Shown here piece after piece: positions 1 through 5,590 of a stretch of DNA of 6,708 bases. Every line of letters starts with the position of its first letter. Position 1 is the stretch's first letter. Source of the DNA: Chloroflexota bacterium (GTDB lineage Bacteria > Chloroflexota > Dehalococcoidia > Lucifugimonadales > Lucifugimonadaceae); contig VXTA01000203.1 in the NCBI GenBank assembly GCA_009837685.1, positions 1-6,708 of the forward strand, read 5' to 3'. Below the pieces are notes generated by a model. The model saw only the letters and a program-made list of their open reading frames with translations. It ran no database searches and was not told where the DNA came from. A program made the translations under genes and the position numbers.

Positions 1-1
1 C

Positions 2-184
2 AAGGACCTTAGTGTGGTACTCGGAGAGTTTGGTGCCTACGTCGGAAATATCGCTCTGCACTATTCAGATCGAGGAATGCAGACTTGGAACGAACAAGGC
101 CGTTTACAGAACTCTAGCCTTCAGGCTGGATTTGCAAACGAGGCTCTGCAGAAACTGAAATTCGAAATGGCTAAAATCTACTGA
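2..184 (+). CDS. C-terminal end of an unrecognised protein (5' truncated by window edge)
   Basis: An open frame enters from the left edge and runs 60 codons to a TGA at 182-184. The visible residues look like genuine protein: mixed, mostly hydrophilic, with a short stretch of small and hydrophobic residues (GEFGAYVGNIAL) followed by a charged helix-like tail ending KLKFEMAKIY. There is no recognisable motif, no membrane segment and no signal. It points the same way as thrS, but 525 bases separate it from the thrS ATG, so co-transcription is not assumed. I do not recognise the family. Coding status rests on the continuous frame to the edge and the amino-acid composition, so it is likely but not certain. 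Confidence 0.55.
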   Translation, partial: KDLSVVLGEFGAYVGNIALHYSDRGMQTWNEQGRLQNSSLQAGFANEALQKLKFEMAKIY

Positions 185-373
185 CGAATGCTGTGCACTC
201 CCACGTCCCTGTTAAGCCACGCAAAAACTTAGTGAACGCATGACCAACAATCCCATTCGTTTCGTAGGCCGATCTGCCTAGCGCAGCAAACCTCACTCGC
301 TCTCGGTCAAGCATGGAAAAACTATCGTGTTGGCTGGAGACGTAGAGTGGGATCATTCGATGCACGTTCTGCT

Positions 374-402
374 TTGATTTGCTGACGTTTGGACGTTAGA
401 AT
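374..402 (+). promoter_or_regulatory. Candidate sigma-70-type promoter upstream of thrS
   Basis: TTGATT at 374-379 matches four of six -35 consensus bases, and TAGAAT at 397-402 matches five of six -10 bases, with an exact 17-base spacer. Transcription would start near 409, giving a thrS leader of about 300 nt that contains all three hairpins listed separately. It is the best-spaced pair I found in the intergenic region. Promoter consensus in this organism is unknown, so this remains a prediction. Confidence 0.35.
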
Positions 403-435
403 TCTAAGCGTGCCGTGATCGCCATTCTCTTCTTG

Positions 436-460
436 ACGAGGTGGCGGGACATCACCTTGT
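436..460 (+). promoter_or_regulatory. Leader hairpin 1
   Basis: Bases 436-443 (ACGAGGTG) pair with 453-460 (CACCTTGT) in an 8-bp stem with one G-U pair and a 9-base loop. No T tract follows, so it is not a typical intrinsic terminator. It lies inside the predicted thrS leader. Confidence 0.25.
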
Positions 461-494
461 GATCGATAGAGCACGTTTTCAAATGATTAGCAAG

Positions 495-509
495 TTGACA
501 GCGTTGACA
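495..509 (+). repeat. Tandem TTGACA hexamers
   Basis: TTGACA occurs at 495-500 and again at 504-509, a 9-base period (TTGACAGCG TTGACA). Each is a perfect -35 consensus, but no acceptable -10 box lies 16-18 bases downstream of either. It could be a second weak promoter, a protein-binding direct repeat or chance. Confidence 0.25.
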
Positions 510-512
510 TTG

Positions 513-548
513 AGTGAGGGCGACCGATTCAGGCGTCGCACCCTCACT
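513..548 (+). promoter_or_regulatory. Leader hairpin 2, strong
   Basis: AGTGAGGG (513-520) pairs perfectly with CCCTCACT (541-548). The stem continues with CGAC (521-524) against GTCG (535-538) after a two-base bulge (539-540), closing a 10-base loop. Twelve base pairs in total make it the most stable structure seen in the region. It lacks a following T run, so it may be a structured leader or processed terminator-like element rather than a standard rho-independent terminator. Confidence 0.4.
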
Positions 549-553
549 ATGAT

Positions 554-588
554 GGCGCGGGTCCGCTAGATCATTCCGGCTCCGCGCC
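554..588 (+). promoter_or_regulatory. Leader hairpin 3, GC-rich
   Basis: GGCGCGG (554-560) pairs with CCGCGCC (582-588), extended by a G-T pair (561/581). After a 1x1 mismatch, CCG (563-565) pairs with CGG (577-579) around an 11-base loop. It begins 5 bases after hairpin 2, so the two could stack or compete. The downstream bases TAATCCCTAG are not a T tract. It ends 121 bases before the thrS ATG. Confidence 0.4.
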
Positions 589-699
589 TAATCCCTAGAT
601 CGAGTGGCGGCGGGGTTTCACTTCGCACTGATCTGTTTCGTGCCTCGTCGACGCGGTTGTTTCGCGTTTGTCCGTCGCCTCACAAATCGAGCATTCATT

Positions 700-705
700 G
701 GTGAG
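700..705 (+). promoter_or_regulatory. Shine-Dalgarno-like GGTGAG deciding the thrS start
   Basis: GGTGAG sits 4 bases before the ATG at 710. It matches the 3' part of the extended AGGAGGTGA consensus and favours ATG 710 over the in-frame TTG 668, TTG 698 and GTG 701 upstream. Confidence 0.5.
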
Positions 706-709
706 AAAA

Positions 710-2503
710 ATGGCAAGCAGCGAACAACATACAGCTGGAAAGAGTCGGCGAAAGAGGTTTAGGGCCCTCAGTCCTGAAGAGCAGGCGGAGTACCGTGACG
801 TGTTGCGGCCCTCGGCGGCGCACGTTTTGGCGGAGGCAGTTTTGAAGCTGTTTCCGGAGGCGAAGCTGACCATCGGACCGCCTATCCGGGACGGTTTCTA
901 CTACGACTTCGACGTCGAACGTCCGTTTACACCCGAGGATCTCGAAGCTATCGAAAAGGAGATGCGAGATTCGATACGCGCGAACACTCCATTTGTAGAG
1001 CGCGAGGTTTCGCGGGATGATGCGCGGGTGTTAGTGGCGGGTAACCGGTACAAGCAGGAGATCATCGACGGAATACCTGAGGATGAGCGGGTGACCTTCA
1101 CGAGTCATTCAGATGGTGCTTTTGACGATCTTTGCCGAGGTGGGCATGTGGATACCACGGGGCAGATCTCGGCATTTAAGTTGTTGTCGACCGCTGGCGC
1201 GTACTGGCGCGGTAGCGAAGCGAACCCGATGCTACAGCGCATCTACGGCACCGCGTGGGAATCACGCGACAAGATGCGGGTGTATCTGAAGCAGCGCGAA
1301 CAGGCGCAGCAGCGGGACCATCGTCGGTTGGGTGCGCAGATAGGTCTGTTCTTCTTCGATCAGGTGGCGCCGGCAAACCCGTTTTTCCGTCCGAAGGGCG
1401 CGTTTGTCTACAACACGCTGGTCGATTACGTGCGTGGTCTTTACCAGCGGTACGGGTATGACGAGGTGATCACGCCGCAGATGTTCAAGACGGATCTGTT
1501 CAAGACGTCGGGGCACTATGACAACTACATCGAGAACATGTACATGCTGGAGATCGATGAGCAGGAATATGGCATGAAGCCGATGAACTGTCCGTCGCAC
1601 GCGGTGATGTACTCGAAGTCGTTGCACTCATATCGGGAATTGCCGATTCGGTATGCCGACTTTGGACGGTTGCACCGGTACGAGTTGTCTGGTGTGACGG
1701 CTGGTCTGACGCGGGTGAGGTCGTTTGCGCAGGACGATGCTCATATCTTCTGCCGCGAAGATCAGATCGCGGAAGAGGTGAACGGATTCATCGACATGCT
1801 GAACGAGAGCTACGAAGTGTTCGGGTTCGACTCGACACGCTTCGTGTTGTCGTTGCGCCCTGACAAGCGTGTCGGATCAGATCAGCAATGGGATCGTGCA
1901 GAATCAGCGCTCGAGGCGGTGTTGAGTGAACGCGGAGGCGAGTTCGAGACTGCGGAGGGTGAAGGAGCTTTCTATGGCCCGAAGATCGACATGTTCGTGC
2001 CGGATGCGCTCGGGCGCGAGTGGCAGTTGGGGACGGTTCAGGTCGATTTCAACCAACCGGAGCGGTTTGATCTGGAGTACGTGAACTCGGAAAGTGAGCG
2101 GGAGCGCCCGGTGATGATTCATCGCGCGATGCTGGGCTCTTTGGAGCGCTTCATCGGAGTGTTGATCGAGCATTTAGGTGGCAACCTGCCTTTGTGGCTG
2201 TCACCGACGCAGGCGATGATGGTGCCGATAGCTGACCGTCACAACGACTATGCGTATGCGGTCGCCGATCGGATGCGGAAGGCGGGATTACGGGTCGAGG
2301 TGAATGATGCTAGCGAGCGGATGAACGCGAAGATACGCAGCGCTCAGTTGATGAAGGTTAACTACATGCTGGTCGTTGGTGATCGGGAGATCGAAGCTGA
2401 TTCGGCGGCGTTGCGAACGCGGACCGGGGAGAACTTGGGTGCTATAAGCGTTGATGAGATCATCGCCAAACTCGGTGATGAGGTTACGAGTATGGCGTTG
2501 TGA
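710..2503 (+). CDS. thrS: Threonine--tRNA ligase lacking the TGS domain
   Basis: Cytoplasmic class II synthetase charging tRNA-Thr with threonine; 597 residues from ATG 710 (611 if TTG 668 is used). After a basic N-terminal stretch comes the editing (SAD) domain, about residues 30-200, with CRGGH and the conserved GAYWRG and LQRIYGTAW motifs. The catalytic core follows, about 220-495: MNCPSH, motif 2 HRYE with Arg323, DDAHIF, and motif 3 HRAMLGSLERF. The zinc ligands are Cys294, His345 and His471. The anticodon-binding domain fills about 498-597. Two oddities stand out. There is no N-terminal TGS domain (about 60 residues in E. coli ThrRS). The editing HxxxH motif reads PSAAH, with Pro34 in place of the first His, though His38, Cys142 and His146 remain. 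It converges with the next gene, 11 bases between stop codons. Identity is very secure; the exact start is moderately so. Confidence 0.97.
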   Translation: MASSEQHTAGKSRRKRFRALSPEEQAEYRDVLRPSAAHVLAEAVLKLFPEAKLTIGPPIRDGFYYDFDVERPFTPEDLEAIEKEMRDSIRANTPFVEREVSRDDARVLVAGNRYKQEIIDGIPEDERVTFTSHSDGAFDDLCRGGHVDTTGQISAFKLLSTAGAYWRGSEANPMLQRIYGTAWESRDKMRVYLKQREQAQQRDHRRLGAQIGLFFFDQVAPANPFFRPKGAFVYNTLVDYVRGLYQRYGYDEVITPQMFKTDLFKTSGHYDNYIENMYMLEIDEQEYGMKPMNCPSHAVMYSKSLHSYRELPIRYADFGRLHRYELSGVTAGLTRVRSFAQDDAHIFCREDQIAEEVNGFIDMLNESYEVFGFDSTRFVLSLRPDKRVGSDQQWDRAESALEAVLSERGGEFETAEGEGAFYGPKIDMFVPDALGREWQLGTVQVDFNQPERFDLEYVNSESERERPVMIHRAMLGSLERFIGVLIEHLGGNLPLWLSPTQAMMVPIADRHNDYAYAVADRMRKAGLRVEVNDASERMNAKIRSAQLMKVNYMLVVGDREIEADSAALRTRTGENLGAISVDEIIAKLGDEVTSMAL

Positions 2504-2514
2504 GTGTCTTGGCA

Positions 2515-3306
2515 CTAACGATAAGGATTTAAAACCAGGTCTAGCGCATCCCTGTAGAGGTCGTATTCGGTTTGTCTTGTGGCGCCGAAGATGCGTGCGC
2601 CGCGTATGAGTTCGCGGTTGTATTCGGCGCGATCCGTTGGCATTGCAGGAGGCTCTACCGCTAGGCCGCGCGTGATCGCGGCGTCGACTACGCTGTTGAT
2701 GGCGGCTAGGACTTCGGGGTGCCCCCATTGACCGGGGTATCCCATCTTTGCACATAGGTCGCCAGGGCCGAAGACCACGCCGTCAACGCCATCGACGTCC
2801 ATGATGGCTCCTGCGTTTTCGACGCCGAGGGGGGATTCGATCTTGGGCAGCACTAGCATTGCGTCGTTGGCTTCGCGGCAGTAGCGGGCTACGTCTGAAC
2901 CGTCGTAGCCTGCATTTGCACCCATGGCTAGTCCGCGGATACCTTCGGGTGCGTATTTGACCCAGCGGACCAGATCTTCCATCTGCTCAGGCGTCTCGGA
3001 GTGCGAGAGGATGATGCCCATTGCGCCAGCGTCGAGGACGCGTGAGACGAGGGCGCGTTCGGGGGCGATGATGGTTACTACTGGTGCCATGTCGTTGTCG
3101 CGGACTAGGGTGAGAAACAGGGATAGCCTGCTGTCGTCGTTTAAGGCGTGTTCGGCATCGACCATCAACATGTCGAACCCGGCGTTGGCGGCGATTTTGA
3201 CGACCGATGGCGTCAGCGCTTCAAAGATGTTGACGCCGAATATTGGCTCGCCAGCGTTCAGTTTCTCTTTGGTGGGGTTAGTGATGAATGGTCGTTCTGC
3301 GTCCAT
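2515..3306 (-). CDS. HpcH/HpaI aldolase / citrate lyase family protein, divergent active site
   Basis: A 263-residue TIM-barrel protein, the usual family length, from ATG 3306 to TAG 2515. Family members are metal-dependent class II aldolases that split 4-hydroxy-2-oxo acids, releasing pyruvate. It aligns without gaps to E. coli HpaI at a constant offset of 8 residues over the active site. His53 in VDAEHA matches HpaI His45, Asp92 in LDAGA matches Asp84, and metal ligands Glu157 (PKIES) and Asp183 (FGPGDL) match Glu149 and Asp175. The pyruvate-binding Arg70 is Thr78 here, and the usual P-M-V segment after strand 4 reads S-H-S (101-103). The fold is therefore secure, but pyruvate aldolase activity is doubtful; a different acid or CoA-type substrate is possible. 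It is the second gene of a tight pair with the amidohydrolase gene, with an SD inside the upstream gene's end. Confidence 0.88.
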   Translation of the reverse strand: MDAERPFITNPTKEKLNAGEPIFGVNIFEALTPSVVKIAANAGFDMLMVDAEHALNDDSRLSLFLTLVRDNDMAPVVTIIAPERALVSRVLDAGAMGIILSHSETPEQMEDLVRWVKYAPEGIRGLAMGANAGYDGSDVARYCREANDAMLVLPKIESPLGVENAGAIMDVDGVDGVVFGPGDLCAKMGYPGQWGHPEVLAAINSVVDAAITRGLAVEPPAMPTDRAEYNRELIRGARIFGATRQTEYDLYRDALDLVLNPYR

Positions 3307-3312
3307 GCGTCG

Positions 3313-4194
3313 TTACTCCAAACCGAGCAGTTCTAAAGAGTTTCGGTTAATGATGGCTTCGATCTCGTCTTCGGGTATTGGTGGTAGGTTGTGCTCTCTG
3401 GCAAATCTCGGGATCGCTCGTAGACCGTCCATTGTTTCTTGGGGAGTCCAGAGGGCCCAATCCGAACCGAAGAGCATCTTGTGCGTCGCTGAGAACTCGT
3501 GAAACACGCGCATCGCTCGCCATGCCATCCAGGGTCTGGAAGGCATACCAGAGATGTCGGTCCACACATTGGGATGCTTCCGCACGACCGACATGCAGTC
3601 TTCGTACCAAGGGTGAGAGGTGTGGGCGAGGATCATTTTGAGGCGCGGGAAAGCGATGGCAACTTCATCCATGGCGAGTGGGTGGGCGTATCGGAGGACG
3701 GCGTCAGGTGAAGCGGACATTCCGTTGTGAAAGACGATGGGCAGACCGTCCGATTGGAGTCGGTCGAATAGGCGGAACGCGGCGTCGCTCATCGGATCGA
3801 CCGCTTGGTAGCTGAGCGCGAGTTTTATGCCTCGACAACCTAATTCACCAACTGCTCGATCGTATTCTTCATCGATATCCAGCTGATCTGGATGCAGAGA
3901 CATAAATGGGATGAATTTTTGAGGGTTTATCGCCGCGACCCGCGCCGCGATGTCATTCTGGTTCAGATCCTCGTCCCAACCGGCGTTCCAATCAGTTAAG
4001 GGATGTTTGTCGCCGCCTGGACGGGGAGCGATTCCGAACACGAGTGCCTTATCGACCGACTCCATGACCGTTGAGTACTCGCTGAGCGAGCCAGCGAGCT
4101 TTACGCCGATGCCGATGAGCGGGTTTGTGGTGATATCTTCCGGCGGCACGTCATGTTCGTGCGTCGGGTTGTGGGAGTGGACGTCGACGATCAA
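3313..4194 (-). CDS. Amidohydrolase-family metal-dependent hydrolase (Amidohydrolase_2 type)
   Basis: 293 residues, soluble, with no signal peptide. It has the Amidohydrolase_2 TIM-barrel signature: HxH near the N-terminus (VDVHSH, His6 and His8), GIKL with Lys124, VFHNG with His156, LAHTSHP with His191, and FGSDW with Asp245. These match the metal and catalytic set of ACMSD, gamma-resorcylate decarboxylase, 4-oxalomesaconate hydratase and pyrone-dicarboxylate lactonase. Members hydrolyse, hydrate or decarboxylate (aromatic) carboxylates, and which reaction applies here cannot be read from the sequence. The start is a TTG at 4194-4192. The frame is closed by a stop at 4225-4227 with no ATG or GTG between, and HxH must be retained, so TTG is the only sensible choice. 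A weak GAGAG lies 7 bases upstream. It is the first gene of a two-gene unit with the aldolase-family gene. Confidence 0.88.
   Translation of the reverse strand: MIVDVHSHNPTHEHDVPPEDITTNPLIGIGVKLAGSLSEYSTVMESVDKALVFGIAPRPGGDKHPLTDWNAGWDEDLNQNDIAARVAAINPQKFIPFMSLHPDQLDIDEEYDRAVGELGCRGIKLALSYQAVDPMSDAAFRLFDRLQSDGLPIVFHNGMSASPDAVLRYAHPLAMDEVAIAFPRLKMILAHTSHPWYEDCMSVVRKHPNVWTDISGMPSRPWMAWRAMRVFHEFSATHKMLFGSDWALWTPQETMDGLRAIPRFAREHNLPPIPEDEIEAIINRNSLELLGLE
3316..3319 (-). promoter_or_regulatory. GGAG ribosome-binding site inside the upstream gene's last codons
   Basis: On the minus strand GGAG lies 9 bases before the aldolase ATG (3306). It overlaps the final Glu codon of the amidohydrolase gene, whose TAA is at 3313-3315. 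This arrangement supports translational coupling of the two genes. Confidence 0.6.
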
Positions 4195-4429
4195 AGTTAT
4201 GCTCTCAAGTGTTCGATGTGTAGTTTACGGTGCAACGTGTCCAGGCGTGATTCGAAGTTCGACAACCTGACGTTTCGCAGCCGCCTCAAGGGTGTTGTGC
4301 TAACTCCATGCTCTAAAATAGGTTTAAACGCATCGGACCGTAATTGACGCAAATGCGATGCATGTCGCCTAGTCGTAAATCGCCGCCGGTCATCCTATCG
4401 CTGTTAACAATAGCCAGACAAGACTTTCC
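4195..4429. promoter_or_regulatory. Divergent intergenic region between amidohydrolase and citrate synthase genes
   Basis: These 235 bases must carry promoters for both directions, but no well-spaced -35/-10 pair was found. Fragments include TTGACG (4344-4349) and AACAAT (4406-4411) on the plus strand, an 8-base palindrome GTTTAAAC (4322-4329), and an imperfect operator-like GCGA-N6-TCGC (4355-4368). No gene is supported here. Confidence 0.3.
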
Positions 4430-5578
4430 ATGCCCAAAGATGACGAAATCAGACTCCACCGTGGGTTGAGAGAAATCTACTTCGACCGTACCGAGACCAC
4501 TTTCATCGACGGCGGTAACGGAGTTCTGGAGTATCGGGGCTACAACATTCACGATCTGGCGGAACACTCGAATTTCGAAGAGACGTCGTATTTGCTGTTG
4601 CACGGTGAGTTACCCACGCAGGAGCAGCGGGATGCTTTCGACGAAGAGTTGCGCAGCCAGCGAGAGCTGCCGGAGCAGATATTCCCGATAATCGAGGCGG
4701 TCAAGGAGTCGCACCCTATGGACGTGCTCCGTACGGCGGTCTCGGCCATGTCAGCGTTCGATCCGGATGCTGATGCTGAGTGGGACGATGTGGAGGTAAC
4801 GTTCCGGAAGGGTATCCGGATGACCGCGCAGGTACCTACGATTGTTGCGGCGCACTACAACATCCGACGCGGCAATGATCCGGTAGCTCCGAACTCGGAC
4901 TTGAACCAAGCGGCGAATTTCCTCTACATGCTCGATGGCGAGGTGCCGTCAGACGATGCTGCGGAGTTGATGGACAAAGACTTGGTATTGCATGCCGATC
5001 ACGGTTCAAACGCTAGCGCGTTCGCGGCCCGCGTGGTGGCGGGTACCAAGGCTGATGCTTACAGTGCGATTGCGGCGGCTGTCGGCGCTTTGTCGGGACC
5101 GTCTCATGGCGGTGCTGCTGAGAATGTGATGCAGATGGCTCGGGAGATCGGCAGCGCTGACAACGCTGAGACTTACGTAAGGGATTTATTGAGGCAGAGG
5201 ATCCCCGTGATGGGCTTCGGGCACCGGGTGTACAAGGCGGAAGATCCGCGGGCACGTCATCTGCGCGAGGGTGTCAGGCGGTTGAGCGAGGAGAAGGGAG
5301 AGCCGGAGTGGTACCGCATTCTCGAAGCTGTGGTTGAGGCGATGTCGCCATATGCGCGGCGCGGTGTTCACGTCAACGTCGATTTCTTCGCTGGCGTTAT
5401 CTACTATCTCAACGGCATCCCGCAGGACTTGTTCGTGCCGATCTTCGCGATTGGTCGAGTACCGGGCTGGATCATCCAAGTCGTTGAGCAGTACCGTCGG
5501 AACATCCTGATCCGGCCACTGTTGAAGTACACCGGCGGTCGCGAGCGCGACTACGTTCCGATCGCTGAGCGCGGTTAG
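4430..5578 (+). CDS. gltA: Citrate synthase (possibly 2-methylcitrate synthase)
   Basis: A 382-residue enzyme of the short, roughly 370-390 residue citrate synthase type. It condenses acetyl-CoA with oxaloacetate to citrate, the entry to the TCA cycle, or propionyl-CoA in a methylcitrate enzyme. It has the opening LEYRGY (34-38), HADHGSNAS with His191, GPSHGG with His226, the CoA/substrate loop GFGHRVYK with His265, DPRA with Arg274, and catalytic Asp318 in NVDFF. The substrate arginines are likely Arg343 (GRVPGW) and Arg362 (IRP). The catalytic His-His-Asp triad is complete. Slight deviations from common relatives are Ser for Leu in GPLHGG and AAEN in place of ANE. ATG 4430 has no obvious Shine-Dalgarno, but the protein start fits family members. 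No prp genes are nearby to support a methylcitrate role. Confidence 0.94.
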   Translation: MPKDDEIRLHRGLREIYFDRTETTFIDGGNGVLEYRGYNIHDLAEHSNFEETSYLLLHGELPTQEQRDAFDEELRSQRELPEQIFPIIEAVKESHPMDVLRTAVSAMSAFDPDADAEWDDVEVTFRKGIRMTAQVPTIVAAHYNIRRGNDPVAPNSDLNQAANFLYMLDGEVPSDDAAELMDKDLVLHADHGSNASAFAARVVAGTKADAYSAIAAAVGALSGPSHGGAAENVMQMAREIGSADNAETYVRDLLRQRIPVMGFGHRVYKAEDPRARHLREGVRRLSEEKGEPEWYRILEAVVEAMSPYARRGVHVNVDFFAGVIYYLNGIPQDLFVPIFAIGRVPGWIIQVVEQYRRNILIRPLLKYTGGRERDYVPIAERG

Positions 5579-5590
5579 TCACCTTCGTAG

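Larger units (their letters stand above)
185..709. other. Long intergenic region, probable thrS leader
   Basis: No convincing gene lies in these 525 bases: the only frames are short, and the 64-codon minus-strand one overlaps the end of the upstream gene. The right two-thirds holds a promoter-like pair (374-402), three hairpins (436-460, 513-548, 554-588) and a tandem TTGACA. The left third (185-370) shows only a 5-bp hairpin (265-280) with no T tract, and no tRNA or clear terminator. The canonical T-box antiterminator core (GGGTGGNACCGCG) is not present. The nearest resemblance, GGTGGCGGGAC at 440-450, does not match well. Confidence 0.5.

Noticed and set aside
265..280. Hairpin TAGGC/GCCTA as a terminator for the first gene
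   Set aside because: The stem is only five base pairs, lacks a T tract and starts about 80 bases after the stop codon.
171..365. 64-codon minus-strand frame between the first gene and thrS
   Set aside because: It overlaps the end of the plus-strand gene, has no Shine-Dalgarno or recognisable motif, and is short enough to arise by chance.
436..460. T-box riboswitch upstream of thrS, suggested by GGTGGCGGGAC near 440-450
   Set aside because: The conserved antiterminator sequence is not matched, no terminator with a T run follows, and no specifier-loop structure could be recognised.
1262..1627. 121-codon minus-strand frame inside thrS
   Set aside because: It lies wholly within the catalytic region of ThrRS and has a His/Arg/Leu-heavy composition with no domain pattern.
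2503..2516. AGTG/CACT inverted repeat as a bidirectional terminator
   Set aside because: The stem is too short (four to five pairs) with a minimal loop and no T run on either side.
2288..2755. 155-codon minus-strand frame across the thrS/aldolase junction
   Set aside because: It overlaps well-supported genes on both sides in other frames and has an Arg/His/Ser-rich composition typical of a shadow frame.
2924..3502. 192-codon plus-strand frame opposite the aldolase and amidohydrolase genes
   Set aside because: It is antisense to two clear enzyme genes; its Ser/Arg-rich composition is what codon bias on the opposite strand produces.
4322..4329. GTTTAAAC palindrome as an operator
   Set aside because: An 8-base palindrome is expected by chance at this scale, and no second copy or promoter context supports it.
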